From contig SAIW01000009.1 in the NCBI GenBank assembly GCA_004028795.1, positions 124,001-188,000 on the forward strand: a stretch of DNA of 64,000 nucleotides, in the 5' to 3' direction. Below, piece by piece: positions 26,532 to 34,065 of this stretch. The notes below the pieces were generated by a model, which saw only the letters and a program-made list of their open reading frames with translations, did no database searches and was not told where the DNA came from. Within the stretch, counting starts at the first letter, position 1. Each line of letters starts with the position of its first letter. Both the position numbers and the translations under genes were made by a program. This DNA comes from Chitinophagaceae bacterium. GTDB lineage: Bacteria; Bacteroidota; Bacteroidia; Chitinophagales; Chitinophagaceae.

Positions 26532-28564
26532 TGAGTAAACAAAAAAAGAAACATAGTACAACCAAGAATACGCATCCTAACAGAGAAACTACCGGTACAA
26601 TGAAAGGCAGGCTGGAAGTAACCCGTAGCGGATTAGGTTTTGTTATTCCCGACAACGGAACGGGTGATTTATTAGTACGCCCGGGAGATTTTAACACAGC
26701 TCTGAATGGTGATACCGTTATCGCTAAAGTGGTTAAAGAAAGTTTTACCACCAAGAAAAAAGAAGGCAGAATTATTGAAGTGGTGCAACGCAGACAAACA
26801 GAATTTGTAGGGCATATTCAACTCTCTACCAACTTCGCTTTTTTTATTCCTGATTCAGATAAACCCATGCCCGATTTGTTTATTCCTTTAAACAAATTAA
26901 ATGGAGCAAAGCATAAAGAAAAAGTATTAGCTAAGATGGTGCGTTGGGAGAAAGGAGATAAAAAACCGATTGGAGAAGTAATTAAAATAATGAAGGCAGA
27001 GGATGATAATGATGCTGCCATGAATGAAATATTGGTTGAGAGCGGTTTCCCCTTGATATTTGAAAAAGAAGTGTTGAAAGAAACGGCTGCTTTATCAGAA
27101 ACATTAGATGCTGAAGAAATTAAACGCAGAAAAGATTTCAGAGAAGTATTAACTTTTACCATAGACCCCGTTGATGCCAAAGATTTTGATGATGCTATTT
27201 CATTCAAAAAAATAAAAAATGATTTGTATGAAATAGGCGTTCACATTGCCGATGTCAGTTATTATGTAAAACCAGAAACTGCTTTAGATGCAGAAGCCTA
27301 TAAACGTGCAACGTCTGTTTATTTGCCTGATAGAGTTAACCCCATGTTGCCAGAAAAAATTTCTAATGAATTATGCTCATTAAGGCCACATGAAGACAAG
27401 TTTACTTTTTCCGCTGTTTTTCAAATGAATGGGAAAGGAGATGTGAAAGATTATTGGTTAGGAAGAACAGCTATTCATTCCAATCATCGCTATACTTATG
27501 AAGATGTGCAGGAAATAATTGAAAACAAAGAAGGTATTTATAAAGATGAAATTTTATTGTTGAATGATATTGCACAACGCTTACGCAAACAGCGTTTCAA
27601 AGAAGGAGCTATTAATTTTTCATCTCAGGAAGTAAGGTTTAAATTAGATAAAAGCGGTAAGCCCATTGGCATAGTTGTAAAAGAAAGTAAAGAAGCTCAT
27701 CAATTAATTGAAGAGTTTATGTTGCTTGCCAACAGAATAGTTGCAGAGCATGTTTCTAAAATTGAAATTAATACTAAAGACATGCCTGCCAGCAAGGCAG
27801 GAATTCCATTTCCATACAGAATACACGACCAACCTAATGAAGAAAAACTGCAACCTTTTATAGCGTATGCAAAAAAATTCGGTTATCAGTTTGATATATC
27901 TTCTCCCGAAAAAATTGCACATAGTTTTAATGAAATGCTCAAAGCAGTGCATGGTAAACCTGAACAACACGTGTTAGAACAATTAGGTATAAGAACAATG
28001 GCCAAAGCTGCTTATACATCCAACAATATCGGTCACTATGGTTTGGGTTTTGAATTTTATTGCCACTTTACTTCGCCTATTCGCCGTTATCCTGATGTAT
28101 TAGTACATCGTGTGTTAGACAGTGTGCTGAAAGGGAAACCGATGATTGATAAAAAAATGGAAGAACAATGTAAGCATTGCAGTGAAAGAGAACGTGCAGC
28201 AATGGAATGTGAACGTGCAGGCAATAAATACAAACAGGTTGAGTTTATGCAAAGCCATTTGGGTGAAGTGTTTGAAGCTGTTGTTAGCGGTGTGGCAAGC
28301 TTTGGCGTTTTTGCAGAAACTGTTGAACATAAATGCGAAGGCTTAATAAGCGTAGTTGGTTTGAGTGATTATGATGATTTTAGATTAGTTGAAAGTGATT
28401 ATAATCTGGTTGGTAAAAGAAGCGGTAGAAAATTTAAAATGGGCGATAAAGTTTATGTAAAAGTGGTTGCAGCCAATTTAGATAAACGCCAATTAGATTA
28501 TGAATGGGTATTAACTAAAGAGGATAATATTATTGAGAAGAAAGAGAAAAGAAAAAAGAAGTAA
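26531..28564 (+). CDS. rnr: ribonuclease R
   Basis: 677 residues. 3'-to-5' exoribonuclease of the RNB family: N-terminal cold-shock-like domains (20-190), RNB domain with T-I-D-P-V-D-A-K-D-F-D-D-A near 210-222 (metal-binding Asp), V-H-I-A-D-V-S-Y-Y-V near 236-245 and Y-C-H-F-T-S-P-I-R-R-Y-P-D near 513-525, then an S1 domain (about 575-660) and a Lys-rich tail. Residues about 416-424 (K-D-M-P-A-S-K-A-G) look like an insertion before the conserved Y-R-x-H-D-x-P and are encoded by a palindromic repeat at 27785-27801. The end of the operon lies here or after the next gene. Confidence 0.93.
   Translation: MSKQKKKHSTTKNTHPNRETTGTMKGRLEVTRSGLGFVIPDNGTGDLLVRPGDFNTALNGDTVIAKVVKESFTTKKKEGRIIEVVQRRQTEFVGHIQLSTNFAFFIPDSDKPMPDLFIPLNKLNGAKHKEKVLAKMVRWEKGDKKPIGEVIKIMKAEDDNDAAMNEILVESGFPLIFEKEVLKETAALSETLDAEEIKRRKDFREVLTFTIDPVDAKDFDDAISFKKIKNDLYEIGVHIADVSYYVKPETALDAEAYKRATSVYLPDRVNPMLPEKISNELCSLRPHEDKFTFSAVFQMNGKGDVKDYWLGRTAIHSNHRYTYEDVQEIIENKEGIYKDEILLLNDIAQRLRKQRFKEGAINFSSQEVRFKLDKSGKPIGIVVKESKEAHQLIEEFMLLANRIVAEHVSKIEINTKDMPASKAGIPFPYRIHDQPNEEKLQPFIAYAKKFGYQFDISSPEKIAHSFNEMLKAVHGKPEQHVLEQLGIRTMAKAAYTSNNIGHYGLGFEFYCHFTSPIRRYPDVLVHRVLDSVLKGKPMIDKKMEEQCKHCSERERAAMECERAGNKYKQVEFMQSHLGEVFEAVVSGVASFGVFAETVEHKCEGLISVVGLSDYDDFRLVESDYNLVGKRSGRKFKMGDKVYVKVVAANLDKRQLDYEWVLTKEDNIIEKKEKRKKK
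27785..27801. repeat. CCTGCC palindrome inside rnr
   Basis: CCTGCC-AGCAA-GGCAGG, a perfect 6-bp stem. It is like the intergenic palindrome at 31834-31853 and is translated in frame as part of RNase R. Confidence 0.6.
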
Positions 28565-28582
28565 TGTACTAATTCAATTTTA

Positions 28583-29038
28583 ATGGGATTTGTAAATAAT
28601 AATTTTTTGACAAACGAAGAGCTACATAGTATTAATAAAGTGGATGAACAAGAGTTAAAAAAACTTGCAACTTTTGGAGTTTTTGCTATTGATGATGATT
28701 GGAATAATTTTGTAATAAAAGCTAACAAAGAAGGGTTGCAGCTTTTTGCGACGGAACTTTGGAAAGCATCTCAAAAAATGAAAGAAAAAAATGATAGTGA
28801 TTATGAAAGTAATATTATTATTCCCTTAGTTACTAATGCTGAATGGATTAATTCTAATAGCGATATAAAAATTTCAGTTGTAGAACAAATAAATAAAGTT
28901 GCAAAAGAGTCTAAACTGACTAATAAAAATGAAACTGTAAAGGAAAAGATTGTTAAGTATGGCTGTGTTACTATCCTGATTTTAATTTTAATAGCTATGT
29001 TTATAGGAATGTGGACTTTAGTTAAATGGATTTTTTGA
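28583..29038 (+). CDS. hypothetical tail-anchored protein
   Basis: 151 residues, not recognised. A soluble acidic N-terminal part (1-120) contains several W/E-rich helices. A single strong TM helix near 128-148 is close to the C-terminus, giving a tail-anchored topology with W-I-F at the end. No signal peptide. It begins 18 bp after rnr and is followed by a terminator (29108-29130), so it is likely the last gene of the rnr transcript. Codon use looks like the neighbours. Confidence 0.6.
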   Translation: MGFVNNNFLTNEELHSINKVDEQELKKLATFGVFAIDDDWNNFVIKANKEGLQLFATELWKASQKMKEKNDSDYESNIIIPLVTNAEWINSNSDIKISVVEQINKVAKESKLTNKNETVKEKIVKYGCVTILILILIAMFIGMWTLVKWIF

Positions 29039-29107
29039 TTTGGGTTCATTCGTCATTATAAAAGCAATTTCACTTCAACTGTGTATTTTCAATTATAAAA
29101 TTATAAG

Positions 29108-29130
29108 CTGCAAACGTTGCAGGTTTTTTA
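29108..29130 (+). terminator. rho-independent terminator
   Basis: CTGCAA-ACG-TTGCAG (108-113 with 117-122) followed by GTTTTTTATTTTA. Positioned 70 bp after the tail-anchored protein gene. Confidence 0.6.
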
Positions 29131-29174
29131 TTTTATAGTTGTAAGTGCATTTACTATTTTTATAAAAAGCCATT

Positions 29175-29951
29175 ATGAAAAAAATATCTTCTTTAGTTGT
29201 AGTAATTATTGCTTGCTTATCAGTAAAAGCACAAAAAATGAGTCCGGCAGATTCTGCTGCCAAAACAGAAGTTTATCAGCCTGTTCCTAAAATTGTAGTT
29301 GCAGGAACATCAACAATAACGCCACCCTCAGATGCTGTTTATTTATTTGATGGAAAGAATTTAGATGAATGGGTATCAACTAATCATCCTTCACAAAAAG
29401 CAAATTGGCCTGTAAGCAACGGCATATTTACGGTTGATAAAAAAGAAGGTAATATTCAAACAAAAAAATCTTTTACCAATTATCAATTACATTTAGAATA
29501 CAGGATACCTACCAATATTACAGGCGAGGGACAGTTGAGAGGAAACAGTGGTTTGTTTCTTGCGTCAACCGGTGGCGGCGATGCAGGTTATGAATTACAG
29601 ATATTAGATAATTATAATAATACTACTTATGTTAATGGCCAATGCGGAAGTATTTACAAGCAATTTATTCCTTTAGCAAATGCATGTAAGAAACCGGGTG
29701 AATGGCAAACCTATGATGTTGCGTGGACTGCCCCCACATTTAATGCAGACGGCACTTTAAAAACACCTGCAAAAGTTACTGTTTACCATAACGGCGTGTT
29801 GATTCAAAACAATGTTACCTTATTAGGTGAAACAAGATGGATTGGTACCCCTTTTTATAAAGCACATGGGGCTTGCCCGATAAAATTACAGGCACATGGA
29901 GATAAAAGCGAGCCGATAAGCTTCAGAAATATATGGGTGAGAGAATTATAG
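29175..29951 (+). CDS. DUF1080 (3-keto-disaccharide hydrolase-type) secreted protein
   Basis: 258 residues. Signal peptide 1-19 (cut near K-A-Q). The DUF1080 concanavalin-like domain starts near 52 (V-Y-L-F-D-G-K-N-L-D-E-W) and holds Y-Q-L-H-L-E-Y-R near 105-112, R-G-N-S-G-L-F-L near 121-128 and Y-E-L-Q-I-L-D-N-Y near 138-146; it ends I-S-F-R-N-I-W-V-R-E-L. Proteins of this family include 3-keto-glucoside/disaccharide hydrolases acting in the periplasm. No oxidoreductase partner is adjacent, so the substrate is open. Confidence 0.85.
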   Translation: MKKISSLVVVIIACLSVKAQKMSPADSAAKTEVYQPVPKIVVAGTSTITPPSDAVYLFDGKNLDEWVSTNHPSQKANWPVSNGIFTVDKKEGNIQTKKSFTNYQLHLEYRIPTNITGEGQLRGNSGLFLASTGGGDAGYELQILDNYNNTTYVNGQCGSIYKQFIPLANACKKPGEWQTYDVAWTAPTFNADGTLKTPAKVTVYHNGVLIQNNVTLLGETRWIGTPFYKAHGACPIKLQAHGDKSEPISFRNIWVREL

Positions 29952-30131
29952 TTATGCTCATTATTTCGAAGATTAAAGTCGAAATTTTTTTTCTTAAATA
30001 ACGATTTGGTTCCTTCTGGGGTAATCCCGAATATTCTAACAATAGTTAAATAACGTTCTGTTAATGGATTCGTTTGTAATGCCATTAAACTTTCAGCATA
30101 AAATGTTATCCTATCAACATCTCTTAACATC
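29950..30131 (-). pseudogene. possible remnant of a minus-strand gene
   Basis: The minus strand between DUF1080 and DUF1800 reads openly for about 60 codons with protein-like text (R-D-V-D-R-I-T-F-Y-A-E-S-L, T-N-P-L-T-E-R-Y-L-T-I-V, I-T-P-E-G-T-K-S-L-F-K-K-K). It then runs on antisense into the DUF1080 coding sequence, so its true end is missing. I do not recognise it. It may be a decayed gene fragment or chance. Confidence 0.25.
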
Positions 30132-30146
30132 TTATGCTCAAATAGT

Positions 30147-31763
30147 ATGGCAGTACCTACCGCAACAGGAAGTATTAAAAAGTATAGGGGTAAATGGAAT
30201 GCTGAACAGGCAAAGCATTTACTTAAAAGAACCATGTTTGGAGCAAAGAAAGAAGATATAACATTCTTTGCATCAAAATCTTTGCATAAAACAATAGAAG
30301 CATTAATTAATACAGAAGAAGCCACACCACTACCGCCGCTGAATGTTTATAATGATACTAATTATTCAGACCCTGAAATAGCTTTAGGGCAAACATGGAT
30401 TACTGCCACTAAACAAACAGGAATGGAAATAGGCAGAAGAAAAAACTCTTACAAAAGTTGGTGGTTTAATTTAATGTTGAATCAAAACAGAACCATCAGA
30501 GAAAAAATGGTATTGTTCTGGCATAATCATTTTTCAACTGAAACCAATATTGTAGATAATGCCACATCAAGCTACAAGCACAACGTTTTATTAAGGCAAT
30601 ATGCATTGGGTAATTTTAAAGAGATGGTGAAAGCCATTACTTTCGACCCTTGTATGCTGCGTTATTTAAACGGCAATAACAATGTAAAAAAAGCCCCTGA
30701 TGAAAATTACGGAAGAGAATTGCAGGAATTATTTACTGTTGGTAAAGGCCCGGGTTCTCATTATACAGAAGATGATGTTAAAGCAGCAGCAAGGGTATTA
30801 ACGGGTTATAGAACAGATGCTAAATCATTACCTGATATTAAAGGAATATTTGACCCTTCCAGACATGATGAAACAGATAAAAAATTTTCATCATTTTACA
30901 ATAATACCGTTATTAAAGGCAGAAGAGGAAAAGAAGGTGAGCAGGAGTTAGATGATTTGCTTAATATGATTTTTGCCAATGAAGAAGTATCCAGATTTAT
31001 TTGCAGAAAATTATACCGCTATTTTGTTTATCATTTAATAGATGATAATGCAGAGAAAAATATTATTGAACCCTTAGCTAAAACTTTTCGTAAAAATAAT
31101 TACGAAATAAAACCTGTGTTAATTCAGTTATTAAGCAGCAGGCATTTTTTTGATAAGAATAATAAAGGTTGCATTATAAAAAACCCTGTTGATTTTACTA
31201 TTGGTTTATGCAGAGAGTTTAATGTGCAGTTTCCGAAAGATGATGAATATGTTGATCAGTATGCTTTCTTATTACAGTTGCAGCAACAGGCTGCACAAAT
31301 GCAACAAAATTTAGGTGATCCGCCGAATGTGGCCGGCTGGCCTGCTTATTATCAGCAGCCGCAGTATGATAAAATATGGATTAGTTCAGATACCTTACCT
31401 AAGCGAAATATTTTTACCGACCGCATGGTAAATACCGGTTCTGCAAGAGGAACAAAAAAAGTTATTATTGATGTTGTGGCATTTGCACAAACATTAAACA
31501 ATCCTTCAAACCCTGATGATTTAATTAATGAAAGTGTTGGTTTATTATACATGATGGAGTTACCCGATAAAGAAAAGCAATATATGAAGGAGGGTATTTT
31601 ATTATCCGGCTTGCAGGGAATGATGAGTGACCATTACTGGACAGATGCATGGAATAAGCTGAGTACTAAACCTGACGATAATGCCAACAAAAAAGATGTA
31701 ACAAATAAATTAAAAAAATTATATCAGTATCTGATGAATTTACCGCAGTATCAGTTGATGTAA
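30147..31763 (+). CDS. DUF1800 family protein
   Basis: 538 residues. DUF1800 hallmarks: H-L-L-K-R-T-M-F-G-A near the start, M-V-L-F-W-H-N-H-F-S-T near 127-137, R-E-L-Q-E-L-F-T-V-G near 190-199, D-V-K-A-A-A-R-V-L-T-G near 209-219, C-R-K-L-Y-R-Y-F-V near 286-294 and P-P-N-V-A-G-W-P near 392-399. No clear signal peptide. DUF1800 genes commonly sit next to DUF1501 genes, as here, and the pair is thought to act together at the cell envelope. The enzymatic role is unknown. Confidence 0.88.
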   Translation: MAVPTATGSIKKYRGKWNAEQAKHLLKRTMFGAKKEDITFFASKSLHKTIEALINTEEATPLPPLNVYNDTNYSDPEIALGQTWITATKQTGMEIGRRKNSYKSWWFNLMLNQNRTIREKMVLFWHNHFSTETNIVDNATSSYKHNVLLRQYALGNFKEMVKAITFDPCMLRYLNGNNNVKKAPDENYGRELQELFTVGKGPGSHYTEDDVKAAARVLTGYRTDAKSLPDIKGIFDPSRHDETDKKFSSFYNNTVIKGRRGKEGEQELDDLLNMIFANEEVSRFICRKLYRYFVYHLIDDNAEKNIIEPLAKTFRKNNYEIKPVLIQLLSSRHFFDKNNKGCIIKNPVDFTIGLCREFNVQFPKDDEYVDQYAFLLQLQQQAAQMQQNLGDPPNVAGWPAYYQQPQYDKIWISSDTLPKRNIFTDRMVNTGSARGTKKVIIDVVAFAQTLNNPSNPDDLINESVGLLYMMELPDKEKQYMKEGILLSGLQGMMSDHYWTDAWNKLSTKPDDNANKKDVTNKLKKLYQYLMNLPQYQLM

Positions 31764-31811
31764 ATTAAACCCCGTCAGCGGTTATAAACCCTGATGGTGG
31801 TTATGATTGAA

Positions 31812-31884
31812 TAAAGAACAAAACGTAGAAGTGCCTGCCTGCCGGTAGGCAGGTGCGACGCTCCGAAGGAGTCCTTTGGACAAC
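31812..31884. repeat. GTACAAGTGTGCGACGC-family repeat, copy B, with nested palindrome
   Basis: Reads AAAGAACAAAACGTAGAAGT, then a nested palindrome CCTGCCT-GCCGGT-AGGCAGG (834-840 with 847-853), then GTGCGACGCTCCGAAGGAGT and CCTTTGGACAAC. The right half matches copy F at 56193-56260 in inverse orientation. Confidence 0.7.
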
Positions 31885-31932
31885 ATAAGCTGAATAAAGC
31901 GTTGTAGCCGGTAACAAAAAATTATTAAAATT

Positions 31933-31956
31933 ATATTTCGTGAAGGCACGAAATAT
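31933..31956. repeat. 10-bp perfect hairpin before DUF1501
   Basis: ATATTTCGTG-AAGG-CACGAAATAT, stem 933-942 with 947-956. Shares the TTTCGT/ACGAAA arms with the next hairpin. Confidence 0.65.
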
Positions 31957-31981
31957 GGTAAACATAAATTAGTTAACGCTG

Positions 31982-32003
31982 TGTTTCGTACCCTCACGAA
32001 ACA
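31982..32003. repeat. 8-bp hairpin before DUF1501
   Basis: TGTTTCGT-accctc-ACGAAACA, stem 31982-31989 with 31996-32003, ending 15 bp before the ATG of the DUF1501 gene. It could fold in the 5' leader. Confidence 0.6.
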
Positions 32004-32018
32004 TTCAAACACAGAACC

Positions 32019-33302
32019 ATGAAAAGAAGGTCGTTTATAAAAAATACTTTAACAGGTGTGGTATTGCCAACTTTTTTAAACGGCATTTCTTTGAAAGCCC
32101 TGGCAGGTACACCTTTAATGAGTGCATTGAGTAATTACATGAATGATGACAGGGTGTTGGTATTAATTCAGTTAGCGGGTGGTAACGATGGATTGAATAC
32201 GGTTATTCCCTTTGACCAATACAGCTTATACAATGCAGCAAGAAACAATATTGCTTTACCGGAAGATAAAGTTTTACGATTGAATGGTTTTAATGCAACT
32301 GCCTTGCACCCGGCATTGGCAGAAATGCAGCAATTGTTTAACAATGGTAAATTGGGTATTGTACAGGCGGTAAGTTATCCTAAACCTAACTTCTCACACT
32401 TTAGGGCAACAGATATCTGGATGACAGCAAGTGATAGTGATAAAGTTGTGAATACAGGTTGGGCAGGCAGATTTTTAAATCAACAATTTCCCAACTTTCC
32501 TAATAATTATCCGAATGCTCAAATGCCCGACCCGCTTGCCATACAGGTTGGTTCGGTGGTGTCTTCAACATTTCAGGGTCCTGCATTTACAATGGGTTTA
32601 GCAATAAGTAATCCATCCAATTTTTATAATTTAATTGAAGGAAAAGTAAATGTTGAAAGCAATACACGTTGGGGTGAACAATTAGATTATTTAGAAGAAA
32701 TGAGTTTGAAAACAGACCAATATGCCGATGTAATTAAAAAAGCAGCATTGAAGATTACCAAACAAAGTGATAAATATCCGGCAGCAGGCAAAAACCCTTT
32801 GGCAGACCAATTAAAAATTGTTGCACGTTTAATTGCAGGTGGTTTAAAAACAAAAGTGTATATGGTTAATACCGGAAGTTTTGATACACATGCCAAGCAA
32901 ACAGATGATGCAGATAAAACAATCGGAACACATGCTAATTTATTAAAACGTGTTAGTGAAGCAGTGAATGCTTTTATGGATGATATTAATTATTTACAGG
33001 TTGGCGATAGAGTAATGGGCATGACTTTCTCAGAATTCGGAAGAAGAATAAAAAGCAATGCCAGCGGTGGAACAGACCATGGTGCTGCTGCTCCTGTTTT
33101 TTATTTTGGTAATAAAGTTAAGAGTGCTGTTATAGGTAATAATCCAACTATTCCAACCAATGTTACGGTTAATGATAATGTGCCTATGCAGCATGATTTC
33201 CGTTCGTTGTATGCAAGCGTTTTACAAAACTGGTTTCATCTTCAACCTGCAGATGTGCAGCAGGTATTAAATGGAACTTACCCTGTGTTGGGGATGGTGT
33301 GA
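32019..33302 (+). CDS. DUF1501 family protein, probable Tat substrate
   Basis: 427 residues. The N-terminus M-K-R-R-S-F-I-K-N-T-L has the twin-arginine pattern. The DUF1501 (sulfatase/alkaline-phosphatase-like) body shows L-V-L-I-Q-L-A-G-G-N-D-G-L-N-T near 46-60, L-H-P-A-L near 94-98, Y-P-K-P-N-F-S-H-F near 121-129, G-S-F-D-T-H near 286-291, T-F-S-E-F-G-R-R near 328-335 and G-T-D-H-G near 343-347, with the metal-binding His/Asp residues of the fold. Paired with the DUF1800 gene. Two hairpins sit in its leader. Exact function unknown. Confidence 0.88.
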   Translation: MKRRSFIKNTLTGVVLPTFLNGISLKALAGTPLMSALSNYMNDDRVLVLIQLAGGNDGLNTVIPFDQYSLYNAARNNIALPEDKVLRLNGFNATALHPALAEMQQLFNNGKLGIVQAVSYPKPNFSHFRATDIWMTASDSDKVVNTGWAGRFLNQQFPNFPNNYPNAQMPDPLAIQVGSVVSSTFQGPAFTMGLAISNPSNFYNLIEGKVNVESNTRWGEQLDYLEEMSLKTDQYADVIKKAALKITKQSDKYPAAGKNPLADQLKIVARLIAGGLKTKVYMVNTGSFDTHAKQTDDADKTIGTHANLLKRVSEAVNAFMDDINYLQVGDRVMGMTFSEFGRRIKSNASGGTDHGAAAPVFYFGNKVKSAVIGNNPTIPTNVTVNDNVPMQHDFRSLYASVLQNWFHLQPADVQQVLNGTYPVLGMV

Positions 33303-33311
33303 TATTTCGTA

Positions 33312-33366
33312 CTTAGCTGTATTACTACTATTAAGCTTTTTGTTGCGTTGCACACTTGTACGTTCT
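33312..33366. repeat. GTACAAGTGTGCGACGCAAC-family repeat, copy C (inverse)
   Basis: TTACTACTATTAAGC followed by TTGTTGCGTTGCACACTTGT and ACGTTCTG. The leading TACTACTATTAA flank recurs before copy F (56176-56188), so the element is longer than its core. Confidence 0.7.
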
Positions 33367-33410
33367 GTAGTTAATTCAATATTGTAAAAAGAATATCTAT
33401 TTACTTAATG

Positions 33411-34019
33411 TCATAGTTGAACTCCTAACTTAGTTTCAAACTTTTCTTTTATAAAGAGATATTCTGTTTCACTTACTTTCTGTTTGATTAATTCCATTTC
33501 CTTTCTAACACTTTCAGCAATTCCATCTTTAAACTCTTGCATTTGAATATCCCAATTATCAATATTGGCTAAACTCCACCACATACCAATGGTATTTAAT
33601 GGGTCATTAATATCAACTTTTTCATCCGTTATTGTACATCCTAAACTTCTTTCCCATTTATCAAAATAAGCATCTTGCTCTGCAAGAGTTGCTATTTTAT
33701 CAACAAAAATTGTATTATCTAAATAAAATACAGTTTTAGTAGACGGCTTGCCTAATTCCAGTACATAACCTACGTCTATTCCTTTCATTAAAGAAACATC
33801 ATATCTGCAACCTTCACAAACAAGCCTAAATCCTAAGTTTTCCAAACTCAATCTTATTTCATTAAGAGCACAATTTGGTATTTCATTAATAGCTGTAAAA
33901 TGATAGTTCTGAAAATAGCAATCAAGTTGAGTTTTTGAACCCACGTCAATCACTTCAATTTTACAAGAAGAGAAATCATTCGACCCAATTAATCTTAGGT
34001 TATAAGTTTCTTTCTCCAT
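33411..34019 (-). CDS. hypothetical protein
   Basis: 202 residues, not recognised. No signal peptide or TM. The N-terminal half looks alpha/beta (Y-N-L-R-L-I-G, C-E-G-C-R-Y-D-V near 68-75 with two Cys four residues apart), and the C-terminal third is helical and charged (E-L-I-K-Q-K-V-S-E-T-E). It follows the DUF2339 gene by 46 bp on the same strand and may be co-transcribed. The size and lone position are like small cytoplasmic immunity-type proteins, but nothing specific supports that. Confidence 0.6.
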   Translation of the reverse strand: MEKETYNLRLIGSNDFSSCKIEVIDVGSKTQLDCYFQNYHFTAINEIPNCALNEIRLSLENLGFRLVCEGCRYDVSLMKGIDVGYVLELGKPSTKTVFYLDNTIFVDKIATLAEQDAYFDKWERSLGCTITDEKVDINDPLNTIGMWWSLANIDNWDIQMQEFKDGIAESVRKEMELIKQKVSETEYLFIKEKFETKLGVQL

Positions 34020-34065
34020 AAAAAATAAATCAAGTTCGATGACCTACTGTTCTTAATTAACCTTT

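Noticed and set aside
26818-27207. 129-residue minus-strand ORF
   Set aside because: Lies inside rnr; Ser/Leu/Phe-rich composition is the mirror of an AT-rich coding strand.
29855-30325. 156-residue minus-strand ORF
   Set aside because: Its ends lie antisense inside the DUF1080 and DUF1800 genes, both strongly supported; only the intergenic middle part was kept as a possible remnant.
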